In this document: positions 19,625 to 26,353 of the stretch, one piece after another
Numbering within the stretch: position 1 is the stretch's first letter
Layout: the number at the start of each line of letters is the position of its first letter
Position numbers and translations under genes: made by a program
Virus record (IMG/VR): IMGVR_UViG_3300030116_004255
Span: 17,956 to 81,955 of that record
Source of the DNA: a virus
DNA: 64,000 bases
Direction: 5' to 3' (one strand)
The notes under the pieces: generated by a model
Databases searched by the model: none
What the model saw: only the letters and a program-made list of their open reading frames with translations
Told to the model about the DNA's origin: nothing

Positions 19625-20604
19625 TAGAAAGGAACCTCTCCACTACCGCTTACAAATTCTATTGCTTGTGTTTCACCAGCATTTTCTACACTTAATTCAT
19701 CTGCATCTTGCGGTGGTCTTACTGGCTGATAAGACATATAATTCATCTTATTAGACATTTTCTTACCATTTACTACTAAATCATAATCAACTTGTGGAAA
19801 ATAATGGGTTAATGCGGCCATAAGAGATTTACCTAACCAACCAAAGTTTCTTGCAGGACTAAAACTTTCTCTACCAGGATACCAACCACCATAAACAGTT
19901 TTCCACCAGTATGGAGCTTGATCCGCCTCACGAAGATTACCACCTGGTCCTGATCCAATACTAATACGACCAGTTGCTACTGATCTTGCGTCGCTAAAAT
20001 AAATACCCCTAATTCTTATACTATCTCTTAAATTACCAGTGACAATAGGTGCCTCTCTATTACCATCAGCATTACCAGTCTTCACTCCACCAATCATGTT
20101 GTACTGTATATCCCTAAGTAAGTTGGGCATACTAAACTCTTCAATCGTCAAACCTTTTTTTTGCATATCCTTTAGAGCCTTTAAATATTCACGCTCTAAC
20201 TTACCACCCATTTCTTTATTAATTTTTGCTTTTACATCTTCAGTTAATACTTGTCCAAACACTTGCGTTTTTTGTTGAACTTTGTTGTTATAGTAATTCT
20301 GCACTTTTTGTGTTGCAATTTTTCCGTAAAACCTATTTGCAATACGAGTTGCTACACCCATAGTTTGAGGTATAACAGTTTGTCCAATACGACCAGATAT
20401 TCTACCTGCAACTCTTCTTTGTATACGCAAAGAAGCACCCTGTCCTCTAGGTGTTAAAGATTTTAAGTCAGCACCAATTCTTGCATATTGTAGGCCTAAA
20501 CTTCTTATAGGACGCAAGCCCTGATCAAGAACATTAAGAGATATAACATCGCCAATACCTATGGAAGTTTGGTATAAAAGATCTGTAAAACGATTGCTAG
20601 CCAT
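19624..20604 (-). CDS. HK97 gp10-like head-tail/tail completion protein
   Basis: This 326-residue protein carries APIVTGNLRDSIRI, the hallmark of gp10-like tail completion proteins, near residue 190. It is longer than most members because of an extra basic N-terminal helical region (RIQRRVAGRISGRIGQTV). It is followed by aromatic-rich APYWWKTVYGGWYPGRESFSPARNFGW and a short C-terminal tail. Position between stopper and terminator fits. The role of the N-terminal extension is unknown. Confidence 0.65.
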   Translation of the reverse strand: MASNRFTDLLYQTSIGIGDVISLNVLDQGLRPIRSLGLQYARIGADLKSLTPRGQGASLRIQRRVAGRISGRIGQTVIPQTMGVATRIANRFYGKIATQKVQNYYNNKVQQKTQVFGQVLTEDVKAKINKEMGGKLEREYLKALKDMQKKGLTIEEFSMPNLLRDIQYNMIGGVKTGNADGNREAPIVTGNLRDSIRIRGIYFSDARSVATGRISIGSGPGGNLREADQAPYWWKTVYGGWYPGRESFSPARNFGWLGKSLMAALTHYFPQVDYDLVVNGKKMSNKMNYMSYQPVRPPQDADELSVENAGETQAIEFVSGSGEVPF

Positions 20605-20936
20605 TAGCTACTCTTTCTTACTTGTAGCCTTTTTATAACTGCACTTCCGTGTCTATTTTTCATAATACTAATACCAATGATTTCGTAATATGTTGAACCA
20701 ATAGCAATACGATTACCATTATTTACAGTGACGCTAGCTGGTATGTAAAGATCATATTCGTCAACAAGAAGTTCTTTATTCTCTTGTGTTTCATCAGATC
20801 TTTGGGTGACTAATCTACCCTTAGTTGTAGTTGAAGTTGTCCAACTAGAACTATACAAACCTCTGTCATCTACTGAAGAGGTATCTACTGTTTGAACTGT
20901 TATATCTTCTTTAAGATTTTTTGTATATACTGACAT
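20604..20936 (-). CDS. Head-tail connector (stopper)
   Basis: This 110-residue beta-barrel-like protein has the usual pattern of head-tail joining stoppers: a short N-terminal segment (MSVYTKNLKEDITVQTVDTSS), a polar loop, then YDLYIPASVTVNNGNRIAIGSTYYEIIGI. Family knowledge: it sits under the adaptor ring, holds DNA in the filled head and receives the tail. The ATG lies just downstream of the inserted HTH/WhiB gene block. Confidence 0.72.
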   Translation of the reverse strand: MSVYTKNLKEDITVQTVDTSSVDDRGLYSSSWTTSTTTKGRLVTQRSDETQENKELLVDEYDLYIPASVTVNNGNRIAIGSTYYEIIGISIMKNRHGSAVIKRLQVRKSS

Positions 20937-20975
20937 ATCATTACTTTAGTAAGCAATTCCAGAATCATAAGGATT

Positions 20976-21509
20976 TTAGTTTTCTAGTTTTTTTCTTAAT
21001 TTTTCTAGAGTTTCTCTTTTTTTCTGTATGTCAGCTAATTTACCGCTAGGATTTTCTAAACAATTTTTACAAACTTTTTGTCTACCGTCTTTGTATTTTT
21101 GTGTCTTACCAAAACTTTTTATAGGTACTATATCACCACATTTAGCACATTGTTTTTCTGTTGGGTTCCAACTTTGTTTTTCTACATACTGCTGTGCTTC
21201 TTTGACGCCAAGCCAAATAGCAGGATCTTCTTTCATCCAACTTAAAAACTTTTCTAGGCCTATTGGTAGATCTTCATACAATTCTCTAACAGTAAGGCCG
21301 TATTTACCATCTCTAATTCTGTCAATAACAGTAATTGCTACTTGATGATCTATTGCAGATATAGGATCAAAGCCTGCTTGTTCTCTTAATTGTCTAACTC
21401 TTTCGTGTGAACACTCCCACTCTCTAGCCCAATCACTTAAAGGTTTGTGTGGATCAGCTTTAAATAATTCATAAGCCTTTTCAACATTAGGTACTTTTCT
21501 ACTTGGCAT
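20976..21509 (-). CDS. HTH plus zinc-ribbon DNA-binding protein
   Basis: This 177-residue protein has two parts. Residues about 8-50 include KPLSDWAREWECSHERVRQLREQAGF, a helix-turn-helix of sigma-region-4 / resolvase style. Residues about 118-152 hold CAKCGDIVPIKSFGK...CKNC, a zinc ribbon, followed by a Lys-rich coiled coil. It overlaps the WhiB gene by 11 bases inside the head-tail gene run. WhiB proteins often act through sigma factor region 4, so a joint role in redirecting transcription is an inference. It could also be a small endonuclease-like zinc protein. Confidence 0.6.
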   Translation of the reverse strand: MPSRKVPNVEKAYELFKADPHKPLSDWAREWECSHERVRQLREQAGFDPISAIDHQVAITVIDRIRDGKYGLTVRELYEDLPIGLEKFLSWMKEDPAIWLGVKEAQQYVEKQSWNPTEKQCAKCGDIVPIKSFGKTQKYKDGRQKVCKNCLENPSGKLADIQKKRETLEKLRKKLEN

Positions 21510-21789
21510 CTTTCCTCTTTCTAGTTAGTCCTCTTTCTTTTCTAATTTTCCTACGCTCTCTTTCTGATAGTCCACCCCATATACCAAACTTTTCATTATT
21601 CACTATGGAATATTCTAAACAGTGTTCTTGGGCAACACAGGAATTACATAATTCTTTTGCTTTTCTTGTGCTTGCACCTCTATCTGGAAAAAATAGATCA
21701 GGATCTTCGCCTATGCAGTTGGCATCAACCTGCCACCATAACTCTTGTAGTCTTAGTAGATTACTTAGAGCTTCCTGTTTATAGTCCAC
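21499..21789 (-). CDS. whiB: WhiB-family Fe-S transcriptional regulator
   Basis: This 96-residue protein shows the full WhiB signature: a first Cys in VDANCIGEDPDLFFPD, then CNSCVAQEHC (Cys-x2-Cys-x5-Cys), then GIWGGLSERERRK. The four cysteines bind a 4Fe-4S cluster, and GxWGG followed by the basic tail binds sigma factor and DNA. WhiB proteins are confined to Actinobacteria and their phages, so this gene is the best host clue here. It lies within the structural operon, which may give late timing. Its ATG is inside a 57-residue gene upstream (25-base overlap). Confidence 0.93.
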   Translation of the reverse strand: MDYKQEALSNLLRLQELWWQVDANCIGEDPDLFFPDRGASTRKAKELCNSCVAQEHCLEYSIVNNEKFGIWGGLSERERRKIRKERGLTRKRKDAK

Positions 21790-21938
21790 TGTTCACCCTT
21801 AATGATTTCATCAAATTGTTTGTTTACTTCTATCATTTGATTCACATTTTTTCTTGTGTACTCATTAAGGTGTGCGTGTAGCAAACCGTGGTAATTTAAA
21901 AATCCAATTAGCCAAGTGTATGTTGCTAGATCTAGCAT
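21765..21938 (-). CDS. 57-residue protein upstream of WhiB
   Basis: An ATG frame overlapping the adaptor stop by one base (TAATG) encodes MLDLATYTWLIGFLNYHGLLHAH, then a polar helix (NEYTRKNVNQMIEVNKQFDEII). It ends 25 bases inside whiB. The coupling and the absence of any other gene in this gap support translation. The N-terminal half is moderately hydrophobic. Function unknown. Confidence 0.5.
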   Translation of the reverse strand: MLDLATYTWLIGFLNYHGLLHAHLNEYTRKNVNQMIEVNKQFDEIIKGEQWTINRKL

Positions 21939-22576
21939 TAAACAAACACCTGTTTTTTATAAGGTGCTAATAATAACTTATCACTTTCTCTAAGTAATGG
22001 TCCATCGAAATATGCTAAAGGATCAGCATACTTTACATCTAAATCGCCGATGCGTTCTTCAATAACTGTGTTCATATTTGCCCCATTGGTCGAGTCCGCT
22101 AAATGAGTGTTCACAGCACCACTATCAGCGTTTGAACTTAAATTCAAACTCGACAATATTATTCTTGCACATATTCTTGCGCTTGTAAACTTTATATCGT
22201 CAGGAATTGTTGAATAGCCTGCATTGTAAGATACTGATATATTCTTAGGTTTAGCACCTGACCAACGACCTAATACTCTTTCTACTCTACCGTTAGAGTG
22301 AAATACAAAATCATTTTCATTACCTTCAGTAAGAGCATTACCATCTTCAGTGATAGAGCTGACAGAGTTTACAGGAATATGTTTTAAATTAATTTCTCTG
22401 TTATTGTCACCAAATAGTGTTTCAGTTTGATTTGCTGCCTCAACATCATATCCTAGATATGTTTTAATTATTTGATCAGCAAAGGGAATGATCGAATTGG
22501 TCACAGTTGTTTCAACTGTTGAACTTAGATCTACACCTAATATAGTTTCGACATCAGTGTAAGCGCAAAGAGCCAT
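21938..22576 (-). CDS. Head-tail connector adaptor (gp6/gp15-like)
   Basis: This 212-residue protein begins MALCAYTDVETILGVDLSS, with an early run of helices (IIPFADQIIKTYLGYDVEA), a beta region (INLKHIPVNSVSSI...GRVERVL) and SVSYNAGYSTIPDDIKFTSARICARII. The YxAGYxxIPxDIK motif is characteristic of phage adaptor proteins that dock on the portal. It lies directly downstream of capsid genes in reading order. Confidence 0.82.
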   Translation of the reverse strand: MALCAYTDVETILGVDLSSTVETTVTNSIIPFADQIIKTYLGYDVEAANQTETLFGDNNREINLKHIPVNSVSSITEDGNALTEGNENDFVFHSNGRVERVLGRWSGAKPKNISVSYNAGYSTIPDDIKFTSARICARIILSSLNLSSNADSGAVNTHLADSTNGANMNTVIEERIGDLDVKYADPLAYFDGPLLRESDKLLLAPYKKQVFV

Positions 22577-22587
22577 TTAGGATCTCC

Positions 22588-22830
22588 TTACTTATTTTCA
22601 GATGGTTTAACTGCTTTTGTTTCTACTTTTTTCTTTGGAGCTTCTTTTTTCTTAGCAGGAGCTTTTTTACCCCAACCTTTTTCTTTTAACCAGCTTTCTG
22701 GATATGTTTTTCCAGCTCCACCAATTTTAGAAGCATTTGATTTAGGAAGTTCAGCTTTAGGTCCTTCAAATAAAGTACCATCGCCTAATTCCCAAAGATC
22801 TTTTTCCAATTTAACGAATTTTTCACTCAT
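22588..22830 (-). CDS. Small basic protein near capsid gene
   Basis: This 80-residue protein has a W-rich N-terminal half (VKLEKDLWELGDGTLFEGPKAEL) and a Lys/Ala/Pro-rich C-terminal tail (KKAPAKKKEAPKKKVE). Histone-like tails of this type occur in small phage head-associated or DNA-binding proteins. Nothing more specific was recognised. Confidence 0.5.
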   Translation of the reverse strand: MSEKFVKLEKDLWELGDGTLFEGPKAELPKSNASKIGGAGKTYPESWLKEKGWGKKAPAKKKEAPKKKVETKAVKPSENK

Positions 22831-22853
22831 AATTATTTAATCCTAACTTATTT

Positions 22854-22916
22854 TTATCTCTTTTTAGGTCTTTTACCCATAGGCTTTTTTTTCTTTGGCT
22901 TATTATGATAAGGCAT
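22854..22916 (-). CDS. 20-residue basic peptide (possible)
   Basis: A tiny frame (MPYHNKPKKKKPMGKRPKKR) with a good AGAAAGGA site eight bases upstream of the ATG lies between the capsid terminator and the next gene. It is Lys/Arg-rich like other minute phage proteins. Translation is uncertain because of the length. Confidence 0.3.
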   Translation of the reverse strand: MPYHNKPKKKKPMGKRPKKR

Positions 22917-22997
22917 AATATTCCTTTCTGTCGTGGTAGGTGGCTAAGTATGCCCTTACTTTATATCGCTTTGAAACCTACCGATTGTATACAATCT

Positions 22998-23030
22998 AAA
23001 AAAATATAGGGGCTATTGCTAACCCCTATA
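22998..23030 (-). terminator. Terminator after major capsid gene
   Basis: Stem TATAGGGG / CCCCTATA with a 10-base loop, followed on the minus strand by a run of seven T (plus-strand A 22998-23004). It lies 18 bases after the capsid stop and may lower transcription of downstream genes relative to capsid. Confidence 0.85.
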
Positions 23031-23047
23031 TTTAAAGTTAAATGCTA

Positions 23048-24289
23048 TTAAGCACTTGTGATCTTGTGGAAAGCCTCTTGTCTGTAAACAGGGAATCCAA
23101 CGCGCATTGTAGCTCTGATCACCATGATGTTCTTTGTAAAGTTTTCACCGTGGGAATCGCTAACTGCGACATCAATACCTTGCCTCATTACGACATGAGC
23201 TGCTTCACCGCCACCGAACTTACCAACTAGGATAGTTCCTTCAGAGATTGCAGTTGTTGGAACAACTTTTAATCCCCAAAGTTGGTTAGCTACTGCACCA
23301 GCGTATCCGCCTGCGGATGTGAACACTGGAGCTTTTGCTGCATAACCAGCAGATGATGTGCCAGCAAAATCTTCGTCTAATTGAAGAACGATTTGTGACC
23401 AATCATTTGGGTGGATTACGATAGCATCTGGCTCTGTGAAAGCATTTACTCTAATATCTGTAATTGCTCCATAGATTGCGCCAATTCTACCAAGTCCGCC
23501 TGCATAAGATCCATAAGCAGTAGATCCAACATTGGATTTTCCTGCGTCTAATAGACCTTCTAGGTTAGGTGATGTACCATCACCAGCAATAAGCTGACCG
23601 TCTAGTCTTAATCTCATCATGGTTTGTAGTCTAGAGTTCAAATATGATTCTAAACCGCTAACATCTTGCATCAACTCATCTGTGACTGGAATGTTAACAC
23701 CAAGTTTTGAGATTGTGGCTGTTCTCTCGGTGAATGCTAATGCTGCTTCTCCAACTGCTGCTGCTTCTGCGGCTTCAGCTGCGTTATTTGTGAAAGTAGT
23801 TTCTTCCAAATATACGAAAGCATTTTGATCTGTTTGAATTTGATCAAACAAGTTAATTACTGCATTAGGATCACGAAGAGCTGTTTCTAAAATACCAGGT
23901 TGTCTTAATGACTCTGGTGGGTATCCTGTTGTAGTTAAGTTTGTTTTTAACTCAAAAGGAACTGTGGATTGAATATTCTTCGCACCATTTTCGACATAGC
24001 TTTTGTAAGCTGCTGATTTCATAACCTCAGCACCGAAAGATCCAACTTTTGGCTCTTCTGATGGGTTAGGAACAGATGCTACTGCATTATCAGAAAGATC
24101 TAATTTAGATTTAGCTTCAGCTACTTTTAAATCATCTCTTAAAGATGCAAGTTCTTCATTTCTGTCAATGATTGCTTGCTTTTGCTCAGGGGTAGCACCA
24201 CCTTCTTGACCTTTAACTTCGTCAAAAAGATTTTTTAATTCACCAGACTTTTGCGCTATATCATCACGAGTTTTTACAACTTCGCTCAT
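23048..24289 (-). CDS. Major capsid protein (HK97 fold)
   Basis: This 413-residue protein follows the prohead protease. The N-terminal ~105 residues form a charged coiled coil (DIAQKSGELKNLFDEVKGQ, EELASLRDDLKVAEAKSK), the delta/scaffolding domain removed by the protease in this family. The rest matches the HK97-like capsid fold: a glutamate-rich E-loop region, FTERTATISKLGVNIPVTDELMQDVSGLESYLNSRL, LDGQLIAGDGTSPNLEGLL, AIVIHPNDWSQIVLQLD, LWGLKVVPTTAISEGTILVG and a C-terminal FTKNIMVIRATMRVGFPVYRQEAFHKI. It builds the icosahedral head. Confidence 0.93.
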   Translation of the reverse strand: MSEVVKTRDDIAQKSGELKNLFDEVKGQEGGATPEQKQAIIDRNEELASLRDDLKVAEAKSKLDLSDNAVASVPNPSEEPKVGSFGAEVMKSAAYKSYVENGAKNIQSTVPFELKTNLTTTGYPPESLRQPGILETALRDPNAVINLFDQIQTDQNAFVYLEETTFTNNAAEAAEAAAVGEAALAFTERTATISKLGVNIPVTDELMQDVSGLESYLNSRLQTMMRLRLDGQLIAGDGTSPNLEGLLDAGKSNVGSTAYGSYAGGLGRIGAIYGAITDIRVNAFTEPDAIVIHPNDWSQIVLQLDEDFAGTSSAGYAAKAPVFTSAGGYAGAVANQLWGLKVVPTTAISEGTILVGKFGGGEAAHVVMRQGIDVAVSDSHGENFTKNIMVIRATMRVGFPVYRQEAFHKITSA

Positions 24290-24294
24290 AATAT

Positions 24295-25785
24295 TTACTC
24301 CTCAATAATCTCGTTATCTTGTACTTCTACATCGACTAATATTGAGTCTGTTAAGATTTCTTGTGATTCAAGCCATAGCTTGTCCAACTCGTCATCTAGG
24401 ACTTCTTCTGTTGGTAATTCAGCTTCGTCAATAGGATCTTCCTCTGTTCTTTCGTCCCCTGTGTCTACTTCTGGTTCAGGATCTGCCACAACGGTTTCTA
24501 CTTCAGCTTGCGCCTCAACAGTTTCCTCTGCTTTAGGTTCTTCCTCAGTTGTATCTACTGGTTCTGTTTGAACTTCGGTTTCCTCGACTTCTACTTCATT
24601 TACAACTTCTGCTGTTTCTGACAAATCGCCCTCACTTCCAAATTCATCTACGAATTTATCTATTTCCGCAAAAGCGTCTGAAACGCTTTCTTGGACTGCT
24701 CTGAGAGCTTCTGTCGCTGAAACTCCCAACTTCCTACCATTCTTTTGCCTGAGTTCCCCAATGGATTGAACTCTGGCCACTAGGCTATTCAATGCAGCAA
24801 GCACATCTTTTACCTCATCAGAAAATCGCTTACCTTGCACGCTGGCACGATCTTCTAAAACCTCTTCGCCTTTTACTACTGACATTTTTTTTGCTATTTC
24901 ATTTAACAGATCTAGCGAGTCTTGATCTGTTGGTACTTCTTTGAGTATGTCTTTCATATTCAAAGCTATGTCATTTAAAACTTCCATAGCTTTTTTGGTT
25001 TTACCCATTACTTTGTCATAGTCTTCGTGTGTAGCACACGGCATATAAAAAATTTGTCCATCTGCGTCATGAGTATGTGATCCACTGCAACCTAATTGTT
25101 TAGCACGATCTTCAGCTTCTTCTGCTGACATATACATATCGCCAGTAGGTTTTGCTTTTTCTTCTTTCATACCCTCTTTAGCACATTTACCTGTCTTGTC
25201 GTAATCACACTCACCATATCCTTTTTCTTCCTCTTCAGGATCTTCTTTTTGGATACTGTCGTGTGATAAAACACCTTTTTGATCTGTATCATCTTTTTGA
25301 CTTTTTATAGCCATAGTAAATGTTTCTTGATTAGCACCGACTAATACTGGGCTTACTTCATAAACGCTTAGATCTTTTAAGTATCTAACATCTTGTTCTT
25401 CGTCATTTGCACTTTTAGCAAACTTACCATATTCACTGTCATTTACTCTAAAACCAAATGACCATTGTTGTAGATTACCCATATTCTTGACGAGCTTGTA
25501 GGCCTCTGCACCAGACTCGGTGTCCATAAAAAATTCACCGTCAAAAATTGCTTTCTCTTCGTCTTTTACAATTTTACCTTTACCGATTGGTTTATCCCAT
25601 TGGTGCGCCCAGACCATTGGTACTGTTTCTGATTCTTTATCAAAGCCTGATTTGATAGCTTGTGGTAATACAACATCGCCATCTGTATCAATGTCGTTGA
25701 ACAGTGAGAATACTGCTGCAACCTTTCCTTTTTCCTCGTCACCTTCTTTAAATTCTACTTGTATTTTTTTATACTCGTCTGACAT
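24295..25785 (-). CDS. Prohead protease with long acidic C-terminal extension
   Basis: The ATG at 25785 is chosen because GGAG lies about ten bases upstream; an earlier ATG at 25833 has no such site. Residues ~1-170 match HK97-type (S78) prohead proteases: GKVAAVFSLFNDIDTDGDVVLPQAI, then WAHQWDKPIGKG (catalytic His), then LQQWSFGFRV (catalytic Ser). The remaining ~330 residues are acidic, with a CxGSHTHDADGQIFYMPCATHEDYDKVMG segment and a Glu/Val/Thr-rich terminal region. The tail may be a scaffold. It matures the capsid by removing the delta domain. Confidence 0.85.
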   Translation of the reverse strand: MSDEYKKIQVEFKEGDEEKGKVAAVFSLFNDIDTDGDVVLPQAIKSGFDKESETVPMVWAHQWDKPIGKGKIVKDEEKAIFDGEFFMDTESGAEAYKLVKNMGNLQQWSFGFRVNDSEYGKFAKSANDEEQDVRYLKDLSVYEVSPVLVGANQETFTMAIKSQKDDTDQKGVLSHDSIQKEDPEEEEKGYGECDYDKTGKCAKEGMKEEKAKPTGDMYMSAEEAEDRAKQLGCSGSHTHDADGQIFYMPCATHEDYDKVMGKTKKAMEVLNDIALNMKDILKEVPTDQDSLDLLNEIAKKMSVVKGEEVLEDRASVQGKRFSDEVKDVLAALNSLVARVQSIGELRQKNGRKLGVSATEALRAVQESVSDAFAEIDKFVDEFGSEGDLSETAEVVNEVEVEETEVQTEPVDTTEEEPKAEETVEAQAEVETVVADPEPEVDTGDERTEEDPIDEAELPTEEVLDDELDKLWLESQEILTDSILVDVEVQDNEIIEE

Positions 25786-25908
25786 AGCATTTAACTCCAA
25801 TTCAAAAATATATTTTCTATCGCTATTATGCAATATTAACTAAAAATTTTTTACTTTTGTGTATTTACGATAGCCAACAGTAAATACTCAAATGTTGCAT
25901 ACTAGTGG

Positions 25909-25914
25909 TATAAT
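25909..25914 (+). promoter_or_regulatory. Extended -10 promoter, leaderless gene
   Basis: TGGTATAAT (TGnTATAAT extended -10) ends five bases before the ATG at 25920. Transcription would start at or next to the start codon, so the mRNA is expected to be leaderless. No ribosome-binding site is visible. Confidence 0.65.
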
Positions 25915-25919
25915 TGCCT

Positions 25920-26159
25920 ATGGACGATATATTAGTGATTGCGACACTTCATATCTCCTCTGGAAGTTTCCAGATGACTGTAAAGTCTGACAAGACTGCG
26001 ACTGCGGAAATTTTCGGTGAATTAATCACATTAAAAATGATTAATAATAAAATAGAAATATCAGACAAGTTCAGCGCTAGTCAATTTAAAGGCGGTGCTG
26101 AAGAAAGAGATGAATTAATCAAATGGCTGAAACAAACAATGAAAGAAGCGCTAGCATAG
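25920..26159 (+). CDS. Small plus-strand protein inside head module
   Basis: The protein has 79 residues from the ATG (MDDILVIATLHISSGSFQM); a TTG two codons earlier is less likely because it overlaps the -10 box. It has beta-strand character followed by a helical C-terminus (GGAEERDELIKWLKQTMKE). It runs opposite to the surrounding structural genes from its own promoter and overlaps the next plus-strand gene by 37 bases. No family recognised. An independently expressed accessory gene is likely. Confidence 0.6.
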   Translation: MDDILVIATLHISSGSFQMTVKSDKTATAEIFGELITLKMINNKIEISDKFSASQFKGGAEERDELIKWLKQTMKEALA

Positions 26160-26353
26160 ATAGTTCAAATGACAACTTTGCTCTTTTTATGGACGCTATA
26201 TCAGTATCAGATCGATCCAACAGAAATAAAATTATAACTGATTGGTTGGCTGTTTTATCTGCATCTGATCAAGATAGATTAGTTAACAAACTAAAAAATC
26301 GTGGTATTGAATATCAACCAAAAGAAAATTCTAGATTTTTTGAAAATTCTTAA
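26123..26353 (+). CDS. Small plus-strand protein, function unknown
   Basis: This 76-residue protein (MAETNNERSASIDSSNDNFALF) is polar and helical, with SDRSNRNKIITDWLAVLSASDQDRLVNKLKNRG. It is co-transcribed with the preceding gene and converges on the portal gene, overlapping its end by four bases. No family recognised. Confidence 0.5.
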   Translation: MAETNNERSASIDSSNDNFALFMDAISVSDRSNRNKIITDWLAVLSASDQDRLVNKLKNRGIEYQPKENSRFFENS

